A DNA stretch of 64,000 bases from an uncultured Pelagibacteraceae bacterium (lineage in GTDB: Bacteria; Pseudomonadota; Alphaproteobacteria; Pelagibacterales; Pelagibacteraceae): NCBI GenBank assembly GCA_902617895.1, contig CACMYJ010000006.1, forward strand, positions 25,128 to 89,127, written 5' to 3'. Shown here piece by piece: positions 25,520-33,617 of this stretch (the stretch's first letter is position 1; every line of letters starts with the position of its first letter). A model generated the notes under the pieces. The model ran no database searches. It was not told the DNA's origin and saw only the letters and a program-made list of their open reading frames with translations. The translations under genes and the position numbers were made by a program.

Positions 25520-26395
25520 TTATTTCTTTTTTTTAAGTCTAGCAATCAGACTAGAGCTATCCCAACGGTTACCACCCATTTTTTGAACATCCGCATAATA
25601 CTCATCAACAATTTCTGTAATTGGCACAGGTGAACCATTTCTTCTTGCTTCTTCAATTACAATCTTCAAATCTTTTCTCATCCAATCAACTGCAAAACCG
25701 TAATCAAATTTATCTTCAACCATAGTTTTATATCTATTTTCCATTTGCCAAGATTGAGCAGCACCCTTAGAAATTGTTTCCATAACCTTATCAATATCCA
25801 ATCCAGCATTTATGCCAAAGTTAATAGCTTCTGATAAACCTTGAACAACTCCTGCAATACACATTTGGTTCATCATTTTCGTAAGTTGACCACTTCCTGA
25901 TTGACCAATTAATTTTACTTTCTTGCTATAGCAATCAATTACAGGTTCAGCTTTTTTAAACGCTTCATCATCGCCACCTACCATCACAGTCAATATCCCA
26001 CCTTCAGCTCCAGATTGACCTCCAGAAATTGGTGCATCTAAAAAAGCAAATCCTTTTTCTTTTGCTTTATTATAAAGTTCTCTAGATACTTCTGCAGACA
26101 CAGTTGAATTATCTACATATATCGAACCTTTTTTAGCACTATGATATAAACCATTTTCTCCCAAAGTTACTTGTTTCAAATCTTCATCGTTACCAACACA
26201 TGTAAAAATAAAATCAGCACCTTCTGCAGCTTCTTTTGGTGTTGAAGCCATTTTACCTTTATATTCAGAAATCCATTTTTCAGCTTTGGCAGTTGTTCTA
26301 TTAAAAACAGTTACATTATGCCCAGCTTTTGATATATATCCAGCCATCGGATAACCCATTACCCCGAGACCTATGAAAGCAACATTACAAGTCAT
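25520..26395 (-). CDS. 3-hydroxyisobutyrate/2-hydroxy-3-oxopropionate-type dehydrogenase
   Basis: This 291-residue NAD(P)-dependent enzyme belongs to the beta-hydroxyacid dehydrogenase family. It has the Rossmann motif GLGVMGYPMA (9-18), the substrate motif DAPISGG (120-126) and the catalytic lysine K173 in GQLTKMMNQ. It could act on 3-hydroxyisobutyrate (valine breakdown), tartronate semialdehyde (glyoxylate metabolism) or a related acid. No other genes of either pathway lie next to it. The start is only 11 bases from the divergent MFS transporter start. Confidence 0.87.
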   Translation of the reverse strand: MTCNVAFIGLGVMGYPMAGYISKAGHNVTVFNRTTAKAEKWISEYKGKMASTPKEAAEGADFIFTCVGNDEDLKQVTLGENGLYHSAKKGSIYVDNSTVSAEVSRELYNKAKEKGFAFLDAPISGGQSGAEGGILTVMVGGDDEAFKKAEPVIDCYSKKVKLIGQSGSGQLTKMMNQMCIAGVVQGLSEAINFGINAGLDIDKVMETISKGAAQSWQMENRYKTMVEDKFDYGFAVDWMRKDLKIVIEEARRNGSPVPITEIVDEYYADVQKMGGNRWDSSSLIARLKKKK

Positions 26396-26406
26396 AAATT
26401 ATTTAT

Positions 26407-27615
26407 ATGTTTAAAAGTTTAAGTTTAAAAGTAATTATTTTTGGTTTTATTTTTACATTTTTTTCGTGTTTTGGACAGAGTTTTTTTATAGGACTGTTTA
26501 ATTCTAGTATAAGAGAAACACTTTCTATAACACATGGACAATTTGGCACGATTTATGCATCTGCAACTCTATTTAGCAGTTTGCTTCTTATATGGATTGG
26601 AAAAAAAATTGATGATGTAAATGTTATAAAATTTGCTATCTTTGTTACAATACTTTTATCTTTTTCCTCTTTTTTCTTTTCCAAAATATCATCTGTAGCT
26701 TTTTTATTTGTCGCTATTTTTTTAATGAGATTTTCTGGCCAAGGATTAATGTCTCACACAGCTTCAACTACTATTTCAAGATATTTTACAAAATCTAGAG
26801 GTAAAGCATTAAGTATTATATGGTTTGGTTTATCTTCTGCTGAATTTATAATGCCAGTCTTAATTGTTTATCTTTTAACCTTGTTCGTGTGGCAAGATTT
26901 ATGGATAGCCTTTTCTTTACTAGTTTTGATTTGTTTACCTTTAGCATCTTACATTTTAGTTAAAGATGTTAAATTAGACACCAGAGAGAGTAACCAAAAT
27001 GAAAAATTAAAAGAGGAAAATATTAAAAACTGGAAAAGAATTGAAGTTCTTGGTGATTATAGGTTTTACATTGTATCATTAAATATGTTGGCAATGCCAT
27101 GGATAGCGACAGGAGTATTTGTCTATCAGTCATTTGTCTCAAACTCAAAAGGGTGGGGTGAGTACACAATTGCACAATCTTTTATGTCTTACTCAATTTT
27201 TTCTGTAATTACTTTAATTATTGCTGGTTATTTAATTGATAAGTTTACAAGTAGAAAATTACTAATCTATATGAATATTCCATTACTATTAGGAACTTTA
27301 GTGATCATATATTTTGATGCCCCACAGTCAGCCTTTTTATTTCTTGGATTAGTAGGCATATCTAACGGTCTTGCGAATTTATTAGGATCATCAACATGGG
27401 CAGAAATTTACGGTGTAAGATATATTGGATCAATAAAAGCATTAACAACTGCTTTAATGGTATTTGCAACTGCCTTTGGAACGGCGTTATTTGGCATTTT
27501 TATAGATGCTGGATTTACAATTGAAAAGATTGCATTTATTGCAGCAATTGCAATTGCTTGCTCTATAGCCTTACTTTTCACTATTAGAAAAAAATTAAAT
27601 CCTGTTTATCTCTAA
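26407..27615 (+). CDS. MFS transporter
   Basis: This 402-residue protein has 12 predicted membrane segments in two halves, linked by a charged central loop (about residues 192-215, ESNQNEKLKEENIKNWKR). The segment LLIWIGKKIDDVN after the second membrane segment corresponds to the MFS loop motif. Its pattern resembles oxalate/formate-antiporter-like or monocarboxylate carriers, but the substrate is unknown. It is divergent from the dehydrogenase gene with an 11-base gap, so a shared regulator or role in taking up that enzyme's substrate is possible. Confidence 0.85.
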   Translation: MFKSLSLKVIIFGFIFTFFSCFGQSFFIGLFNSSIRETLSITHGQFGTIYASATLFSSLLLIWIGKKIDDVNVIKFAIFVTILLSFSSFFFSKISSVAFLFVAIFLMRFSGQGLMSHTASTTISRYFTKSRGKALSIIWFGLSSAEFIMPVLIVYLLTLFVWQDLWIAFSLLVLICLPLASYILVKDVKLDTRESNQNEKLKEENIKNWKRIEVLGDYRFYIVSLNMLAMPWIATGVFVYQSFVSNSKGWGEYTIAQSFMSYSIFSVITLIIAGYLIDKFTSRKLLIYMNIPLLLGTLVIIYFDAPQSAFLFLGLVGISNGLANLLGSSTWAEIYGVRYIGSIKALTTALMVFATAFGTALFGIFIDAGFTIEKIAFIAAIAIACSIALLFTIRKKLNPVYL

Positions 27616-27621
27616 TACTGC

Positions 27622-27650
27622 TTGATTTTTTCACAATCGAGGTGTATCTA
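27622..27650 (+). promoter_or_regulatory. Promoter of rpoZ, apparently leaderless
   Basis: TTGATT (27622-27627) and TATCTA (27645-27650) fit -35 and -10 boxes with a 17-base spacer. The -10 box ends only seven bases before the ATG at 27658, so transcription should begin at or next to the start codon. There is no ribosome-binding site in ACCGTCC before the ATG, consistent with a leaderless message. Confidence 0.55.
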
Positions 27651-27657
27651 ACCGTCC

Positions 27658-28176
27658 ATGGCAAGAGTTACAGTAGAAGATTGTATAGATAAAGTAGATA
27701 GTCCTTATGAATTAGTTTTAGTTGCAAAGGAAAGAGCTACACAACTTAACTCAGGATTAGAGCCTACTTTAGATAGAGATAATGACAAAAATACTGTCAT
27801 AGCATTAAGAGAAATCGCTGAAGAAACAATCAAAGTTCCTGATTTAACAGATGCTGCAGTTTACAAGTTAAGAAAACATGTTGAGCAAGTTGATGATACA
27901 TCAGAGGACGAAGATGATATTGGCGATGATTTTGAAAATCTTTACAAAGGTGAAATTTCAAAGAGTGGAGTGCCAATCCTTCCATCTAAGAGAGCTAGAA
28001 AGATTCCAGAAAAAATTCAAGTTTCTAAAGATGATTTAGCTGAGTTACAAAATACAGCTGAACAACCCTCATCTGAACCTGTTGAAGACATGCAAGAAGA
28101 AGAGTCTGATGTTTCATTGGACGAAATGAAAGATCAAGAAGATACTGTATCAGACGAAACAGAAAACCAAGAATAA
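27658..28176 (+). CDS. rpoZ: RNA polymerase omega subunit with long acidic tail
   Basis: Residues 1 to about 75 match the omega core: [20 protein letters not shown], the ERATQL helix and [16 protein letters not shown]. Omega helps assemble and stabilise the beta-prime subunit. At 172 residues it is well over the usual 70-130. Residues about 85-172 form a low-complexity acidic tail rich in D, E and S, interrupted by a short basic patch ([13 protein letters not shown]). The gene stands alone: spoT, the usual neighbour, is absent, and the next gene is convergent with a one-base gap. Confidence 0.92.
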   Translation: MARVTVEDCIDKVDSPYELVLVAKERATQLNSGLEPTLDRDNDKNTVIALREIAEETIKVPDLTDAAVYKLRKHVEQVDDTSEDEDDIGDDFENLYKGEISKSGVPILPSKRARKIPEKIQVSKDDLAELQNTAEQPSSEPVEDMQEEESDVSLDEMKDQEDTVSDETENQE

Positions 28177-28177
28177 A

Positions 28178-29320
28178 TTAACTAAATTCCTTTATTATTT
28201 TTTCCCTGTGCTCATCTAAATCAGGAATATTACCCCTGGTATTTTCATCTTTGTAGGTAGACATTTTGATAGGGTTTCCTGCTGATTTAAATTCTCCAAT
28301 AATTTTATGGTATGATTTTACAATCATATTTCTTTCTTGAATTTGAGGATTTTCTACAGCTTGTTTTATATTAAAAATTGGCCCACATGGAATTTTCAAT
28401 TCTTCCATTTCTTTAACCCATTCATCTGTAGATTTGGAGCTCAATTGTTTTTCAAAAATTTCTTTTAAGTGATCCATGTTTTCACATCTTAGTGAATTAG
28501 AATTAAATCTTTCATCATTTGCAGTTTCAGGAATTTTTAATACGTCACAAAGTTTTGTAAAAAGTTTATCATTTCCTGCAGCAATAATTATATAACTATC
28601 TTTCGTTTTAAAAGCTTCAAAGGGAGCAATAGATGGATGTCTTGAACCCATTGGTCCTGGAATTTCATTTTTGGAAAGATATCTTGCAATTGCATTTTCT
28701 AAAATTGCTATTTGGCAATCTAACATTGAGACATCTATAAAAGCTCCTCTACCAGTTTTTTGTCTATCGTATAAAGCTGCATTAATTCCAATTGCTGTAA
28801 AAAGCCCTGCTGTGATATCACCAATAGAGGTTCCAACTCTTGTTGGTTCTGAGTTCGGATGGCCAGTTACACTCATCAAGCCTCCCATACCTTGAACGAC
28901 CATGTCATATGCTGGTAGCTCTTTTAAAGGTCCAGTTTGGCCAAACCCTGATGCCGATGCATAAATTAATTTAGGATATTTTTTACTTACATCTTTCCAG
29001 CCAAAACCCCACTTTTCTAATGTGCCGGGTTTAAAGTTTTCAACTAAAATATCTGCTTTAGATAAAATTTTATCAAAAATTTTTTTGTCATCTTCGTTTT
29101 TCAAGTTTAAAGCTATACTTTCTTTACCTCTATTTAAGGACATAAAGTATGCAGAATAATCTTTAACAAAAGGCCCAAATTTTCGAGAGTCGTCGCCTGT
29201 CTCTGGTGCTTCAATTTTTATAACTCTTGCACCTAAATCTGAGAGTATCATCGTACAATAAGGTCCTACTAAAACCCTTGTTAAATCAACAACTAATAAA
29301 TTTTTTAATGGTCCATCCAT
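28178..29320 (-). CDS. Class III CoA-transferase (CaiB/BaiF family)
   Basis: This 380-residue enzyme of the formyl-CoA-transferase type moves CoA between carboxylic acids. The opening LVVDLTRVLVGPYCTMILSD and EAPETGDDSR are typical, and D168 in TSIGDITAGL matches the catalytic aspartate of the family. It is divergent from a TRAP binding-protein gene with an 88-base control region between them. Downstream of that TRAP system lies malonyl-CoA decarboxylase, so this enzyme may activate the imported acid (perhaps malonate) to its CoA ester. The donor CoA ester is unknown. Confidence 0.9.
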   Translation of the reverse strand: MDGPLKNLLVVDLTRVLVGPYCTMILSDLGARVIKIEAPETGDDSRKFGPFVKDYSAYFMSLNRGKESIALNLKNEDDKKIFDKILSKADILVENFKPGTLEKWGFGWKDVSKKYPKLIYASASGFGQTGPLKELPAYDMVVQGMGGLMSVTGHPNSEPTRVGTSIGDITAGLFTAIGINAALYDRQKTGRGAFIDVSMLDCQIAILENAIARYLSKNEIPGPMGSRHPSIAPFEAFKTKDSYIIIAAGNDKLFTKLCDVLKIPETANDERFNSNSLRCENMDHLKEIFEKQLSSKSTDEWVKEMEELKIPCGPIFNIKQAVENPQIQERNMIVKSYHKIIGEFKSAGNPIKMSTYKDENTRGNIPDLDEHREKIIKEFS

Positions 29321-29346
29321 AATTAAATATATGACATTTCCTTATA

Positions 29347-29375
29347 TTGACTCTTACTAATAAGTTCAATTTAAT
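29347..29375 (+). promoter_or_regulatory. Sigma-70-type promoter of the second dctP
   Basis: TTGACT (29347-29352), a 17-base spacer and TTTAAT (29370-29375) match the promoter upstream of tctC almost exactly. The ribosome-binding site GAGGGG (about 29398-29403) precedes the ATG at 29409. The divergent CoA-transferase gene starts at 29320, so its promoter must overlap this region. Confidence 0.6.
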
Positions 29376-29408
29376 ATGTTTATTAAATTAATTTAAAGAG
29401 GGGAAAAC

Positions 29409-30419
29409 ATGTTTAAAAAAATAAGTTTTTATTTCACAACATTATTTTTAGCTTTCTCATTAATTGGATCAGCTTATGCTGTTACATTAAAAGCTAGTCA
29501 CCAATGGCCAGGTACTCCAAGAGCCGATGGTTCTTTTGATCCAAGACATGAAATGGTTCAAATAATTGCTGATGAAGTAAAAAAAGCAGGTGTAGATTTG
29601 GATATTAGAATCTATCCAGCAAAGTCACTTTATAAACCAAAAGAACAATGGAAACCAATGACTACTGGTCAACTAGATATTTCTGCATTTCCATTAGCAT
29701 ATGCATCAAAATTTCATCCTGAATTTGATGCAACACTAATGCCAGGAACAGTAAAAAATCATGATCATGCCTTAAGATTTAATAAAGGTCCAATGATGAC
29801 TGAGATCAAGAGAATCATTAATGATGCTGGTGTAGTTGTGTTATCTGATGCTTGGCTTGGTGGTGGATTTGCATCAAAATCCAAATGTATAAAAAATCCA
29901 TCAGATGCTAAAGGACAGGTAATGAGAGCAGCTGGTAAAGCATTTAACCAAATGTTGGAAGCAGCAGGAGCAGGTATTCAAAGTATGCCTTCATCCGAAA
30001 TTTATACTGGATTACAAACTGGAGTATTAACTGGTGCAAATACTAGTTCAGGAAGTTTTGTAAGTTACAAAATTTATGAACAAGTATCTTGTGCAACACC
30101 TCCAGGAAAATTTGGATTATGGTTTATGTATGAGCCAATTTTAATGTCAAAGATGAGTTTTGATAAATTAAATTCAAAACAACAAAATGCTTTAATGGAG
30201 GCAGGTAAAGTTGCTGAGAAATATATGACTGCGCAAGTTGAAAATTTAGATAAAAAATTTGAAGACGCATATAAAGCAGCAGGAGTAAAATTAGTATATA
30301 TGGATGCAAACGACCATGCAGCTTGGGTTGAGATTGCAAAACAATCTTCTCACAAAGCATTTGCTGAAAAAGTTCCAGGTGGCGATAAGCTGATGGAAAT
30401 GGCTTTAGCAGTTAAATAA
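29409..30419 (+). CDS. dctP: TRAP transporter solute-binding protein DctP
   Basis: This 336-residue periplasmic protein has a signal peptide ending at AYA (about residue 25). The TRAP binding-protein fold is supported by LKASHQWPGTP, YPAKSLYKPKEQW and GLQTGVLTGANTS. Cysteines in SKCIKN and VSCATPPG could form a disulfide near the ligand site. It is followed by a strong terminator and then the dctQM permeases. Because malonyl-CoA decarboxylase and a CoA-transferase flank the system, malonate or a similar dicarboxylate is the inferred ligand. Confidence 0.93.
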   Translation: MFKKISFYFTTLFLAFSLIGSAYAVTLKASHQWPGTPRADGSFDPRHEMVQIIADEVKKAGVDLDIRIYPAKSLYKPKEQWKPMTTGQLDISAFPLAYASKFHPEFDATLMPGTVKNHDHALRFNKGPMMTEIKRIINDAGVVVLSDAWLGGGFASKSKCIKNPSDAKGQVMRAAGKAFNQMLEAAGAGIQSMPSSEIYTGLQTGVLTGANTSSGSFVSYKIYEQVSCATPPGKFGLWFMYEPILMSKMSFDKLNSKQQNALMEAGKVAEKYMTAQVENLDKKFEDAYKAAGVKLVYMDANDHAAWVEIAKQSSHKAFAEKVPGGDKLMEMALAVK

Positions 30420-30433
30420 AAAGATATATAAAG

Positions 30434-30468
30434 AACCCCTATTTGAAAATTAAATAGGGGTTTTTTTT
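30434..30468 (+). terminator. Terminator between dctP and dctQ
   Basis: AACCCCTATTT (30434-30444) and AAATAGGGGTT (30452-30462) form an 11-bp stem with a seven-base loop. The stem merges into a run of eight T (30461-30468), a textbook intrinsic terminator. The T-run ends directly at the ATG of dctQ (30469), so the permeases can only be reached by read-through and have no separate ribosome-binding site. Confidence 0.9.
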
Positions 30469-30963
30469 ATGAAAGAGAAGTATTTAAAATTTTGTAATTT
30501 ATCGTCAAAGGCTTGTGGTGCCTTTGCTGTTCTTGCCTTGATCTTATCAATTTTGGTAATTGTTGAGCTTGTATTTGAAAGATATTTTTTTCAAAGAGCA
30601 ATCACTTGGCAAACAGAGTTGGTCACAATGCTTTTGGTTGCTTCAACTTTCATTGGAAGTGCCTATGTTTTAAGTGAAAAAGCACATGTCAGTATGGAAT
30701 GGATTTATGATTTTTTATCAAAAAAAAATATTCTAAGACTTAAAATATTTACATCATTAATAAGCTTATTATTTTTTTTAATTTTATTCTATTTTGGATT
30801 TTTAATGGTGGAGGAAGCTTTTACTAAAAATTATTCGACAGGAACGGTTTGGGATCCACCTTTATGGATACCTTATTCTTCTATGATGATAGGAGCAGCT
30901 TTAATGATACTTCAATACATTGCTGAAATTATTAAACTTTTTGACGAAGAAGGTATTAATTAA
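30469..30963 (+). CDS. dctQ: TRAP transporter small permease DctQ
   Basis: This 164-residue protein has four membrane segments. The family loop after the first segment reads LVFERYFFQRAITWQTELV, and the end shows YSSMMIGAALMILQYIAEI. It forms the membrane part of the TRAP system with DctM, whose gene begins at the last base of its stop (TAATG at 30963). Translation has to start immediately behind a terminator's T-run, which is unusual and suggests very low expression relative to the binding protein. Confidence 0.92.
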   Translation: MKEKYLKFCNLSSKACGAFAVLALILSILVIVELVFERYFFQRAITWQTELVTMLLVASTFIGSAYVLSEKAHVSMEWIYDFLSKKNILRLKIFTSLISLLFFLILFYFGFLMVEEAFTKNYSTGTVWDPPLWIPYSSMMIGAALMILQYIAEIIKLFDEEGIN

Positions 30964-32294
30964 TGGATCCTTTATTAATAGCAGTAATAGTTGCAGTCTT
31001 TACTTTAATAGTTTTATTTTCAGGAATACCAATCGCGTTTGGTTTAAGTTTTGTCTCGATAGCACTTTTAGTAGCATTTGAAGGGTTTCAAATGTTAGAC
31101 GTTTTTGCTGAAACCTTTTATGCAGGATTAAACTCTTTTGTTCTGCTCTCAATACCAATGTTTATTTTGATGGGAATGGCAGTTGCTAATTCTCCAGCAG
31201 GAAAAGACCTATATACTGGATTAGATAGATGGCTCTGGAGAGTTCCAGGTGGATTAGTAATATCTAATATTGGGGCTTGTTCAGTTTTCGCTGCTCTTAG
31301 TGGATCAAGCCCAGCAACTTGTGCAGCAATCGGAACCATGGGAATACCCGAAATGAGAAAAAGAGGATATTCCGATCAAATAGCAACTGGAACAATTGCA
31401 GCTGGCGGAACCTTGGGAGTTTTAATTCCTCCTAGTATTGTTTTAATTGTTTATGGAATTGCAACAGGAACATCAATAGGAAGATTATTTTTATGTGGGT
31501 TAGTACCCGGGTTTATGTTGGCAGGTATGTTTGCGATATGGGCCCTTATACATAGTTATTTTATTGATAAAGACTCAGCAAAGGCTTTAAAAAATAGAAC
31601 ACCTCCTACATTTAAAGAAAAAATTGAGGTGCTACCAAGAATTCTTCCTTTTTTAGCAATTATAGCAGGTGTCTTATATGTTTTATATGGTGGTGTTGCG
31701 ACACCTTCAGAAGCATCAGGTGTTGGAGCATTTTTAGTTTTTGTATTGATAGCTGTAGTTTATAAAATTTATCAACCAAAAAAAATATGGAATATTGTTA
31801 AAGTTTCGATGAAAGAAAGTGTGATGATAATGTTCATCATTGCAGCATCTTATCTTTTTGCATTTACACTATCTCAACTTTACGTAACTCAATCATTAGC
31901 ACAGAGCATGGTTGAATTAAGCTCTAACAAATGGGTAGTATTTATTTTAATAAACATTTTCTTATTAATAGCTGGTTTCTTTTTACCTCCTGTCGCTGTC
32001 ATTGTGATGACTTCAGCAATATTGTTACCAGTTATAACAACTTTAGGTTTCGATCCATATTGGTTTGCGATTGTTTTTACAATTAATATGGAAATTGGTC
32101 TAATAACTCCACCCGTTGGATTAAATCTTTACATAATTAAAGGTATCACACCGGATGTAAGTTTGTCTGAAATACTAAAAGGTTCTATACCTTTTATGAT
32201 AATTATGGCTTTAGCTATATTAATTCTATGTATTTTTCCTGAAATTGTTACCTGGCTGCCTGATAAAATTATGGGCAAAAGTCTAGGTTTTTAA
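30963..32294 (+). CDS. dctM: TRAP transporter large permease DctM
   Basis: This 443-residue protein has about 12 membrane segments. It has the DctM signatures FSGIPIAFGLSFVS at the start, GSSPATCAAIGTMGIPEM, AAGGTLGVLIPPSIVLIVYG and the late NMEIGLITPPVGLNLYI. It carries sodium-coupled uptake together with DctQ and the binding protein at 29409. The malonyl-CoA decarboxylase gene follows 15 bases later on the same strand, indicating a common operon. Confidence 0.94.
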   Translation: MDPLLIAVIVAVFTLIVLFSGIPIAFGLSFVSIALLVAFEGFQMLDVFAETFYAGLNSFVLLSIPMFILMGMAVANSPAGKDLYTGLDRWLWRVPGGLVISNIGACSVFAALSGSSPATCAAIGTMGIPEMRKRGYSDQIATGTIAAGGTLGVLIPPSIVLIVYGIATGTSIGRLFLCGLVPGFMLAGMFAIWALIHSYFIDKDSAKALKNRTPPTFKEKIEVLPRILPFLAIIAGVLYVLYGGVATPSEASGVGAFLVFVLIAVVYKIYQPKKIWNIVKVSMKESVMIMFIIAASYLFAFTLSQLYVTQSLAQSMVELSSNKWVVFILINIFLLIAGFFLPPVAVIVMTSAILLPVITTLGFDPYWFAIVFTINMEIGLITPPVGLNLYIIKGITPDVSLSEILKGSIPFMIIMALAILILCIFPEIVTWLPDKIMGKSLGF

Positions 32295-32309
32295 TATATA
32301 AAAAACACC

Positions 32310-33617
32310 ATGTTAAATATAAAAAGAATTTTTGAGACTATTGCTGATGCTGGACAAAAGATTTTAGAAAAAAAATCTATAAAAAGTATTGCAAAAAAAA
32401 GAGATCTTCTAGATCTTTGTGATGATTTACTATCAACTAAAGGTGCAGCTTTTGGAATAACACTAGCTAGAGATATCTTATTCAGATATCAAAATTTATC
32501 TTTAGAGGATAAAAACAAATTTTTAATTCAAGTAAATGATAAATATAAACCTGACTCATTAAAAATAGATGAAGCTATAAAAAGTTATAGCAAATCAAAG
32601 GATACCTCATCTATATTAAATCTATCTCGAGTAGCATCAGGAATAAGAAAAGAGTTATTTGTAAGACTAAATATGGCTCCAAACGGCACCTCAGAGATAG
32701 TCTCCTTAAGAGAGGATTTATTAAATTTAATAAAAGAACAACCTGAACTTAAAAGTTTAGATTATGACTTAATAGATATATTTAAAAATTGGTTTAACCC
32801 AGGCTTTTTAAAATTAAGAAAGATTACATGGGATACAAAAGCAAATATTTTAGAAAAATTATTAAAGTATGAAAAAGTTCATTCTATGAAGGATATGAAT
32901 GAACTTAAAAGAAGACTAGGAAAAGATAGAAGATTTTTTGCCTATTTCCATCCAGCATTAGATGATGAACCAATAATATTTGTTGAAATTGCTTTAACAA
33001 AAGGTCTTAGTCAGTCAATACAAGAATTAACTAGACCTTCAGAAGAAAAAACAAAAAATTATGATACAGCAACTTTTTATTCAATTAGCAACTGTCAGGA
33101 AGGTTTATCAAGAGTAACGTTAGGGAATTTTTTAATAAAAAGAGTTGTTTATGAGCTTCAAGAAGAACTTCCGGATGTAAAGTATTTTGGAACATTATCC
33201 CCAATGGTAGGATTTGCTGATTGGTTTAAAAAAATGGAAAGTTTTCAAGCCGCTGAAATACTAGGAGAGGCAAACAAAAATAGTTTAGATTTTTTAAAGT
33301 CTTCTGATTTAAAAATAGGAGATAAAAGAATTGCCGATAACAAAGCTTTGATTAGTAAGTTAGCAGTAAATTATTTAGCAAAACAGAAAAATGATTTTGG
33401 TTTTCCAATAAATGATGTTTGCAGATTTCATTTGAAAAATGGAGCTGATATTGATGATATTGCCATAAATGCAAATGTCTCTGAAGTTGGTTTCAAAAGG
33501 TCTTTTGGTGTCATGGTTAACTATAGATACGAATTAGCTAAAATTGAGAAAAATCACCAAGAATATGTAAACGAAAAGAAAGTTAACATTTCAAATAAAG
33601 TTAAAAAACATGTCTAA
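32310..33617 (+). CDS. matA: Malonyl-CoA decarboxylase
   Basis: This 435-residue enzyme converts malonyl-CoA to acetyl-CoA and CO2. The helical N-terminal domain (about 1-170) is followed by the acetyltransferase-like catalytic domain, with FAYFHPALDDEPIIFVEIAL (209-228), FYSISNCQEGLSRVTLGNFL, YFGTLSPMVGFADW and a late histidine in DVCRFHLKNGADI. These match the malonyl-CoA decarboxylase family closely. In the rhizobial Mat system the enzyme acts with malonyl-CoA synthetase and malonate uptake; here a class III CoA-transferase could take the synthetase's place. It overlaps dusA by eight bases. Confidence 0.92.
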   Translation: MLNIKRIFETIADAGQKILEKKSIKSIAKKRDLLDLCDDLLSTKGAAFGITLARDILFRYQNLSLEDKNKFLIQVNDKYKPDSLKIDEAIKSYSKSKDTSSILNLSRVASGIRKELFVRLNMAPNGTSEIVSLREDLLNLIKEQPELKSLDYDLIDIFKNWFNPGFLKLRKITWDTKANILEKLLKYEKVHSMKDMNELKRRLGKDRRFFAYFHPALDDEPIIFVEIALTKGLSQSIQELTRPSEEKTKNYDTATFYSISNCQEGLSRVTLGNFLIKRVVYELQEELPDVKYFGTLSPMVGFADWFKKMESFQAAEILGEANKNSLDFLKSSDLKIGDKRIADNKALISKLAVNYLAKQKNDFGFPINDVCRFHLKNGADIDDIAINANVSEVGFKRSFGVMVNYRYELAKIEKNHQEYVNEKKVNISNKVKKHV

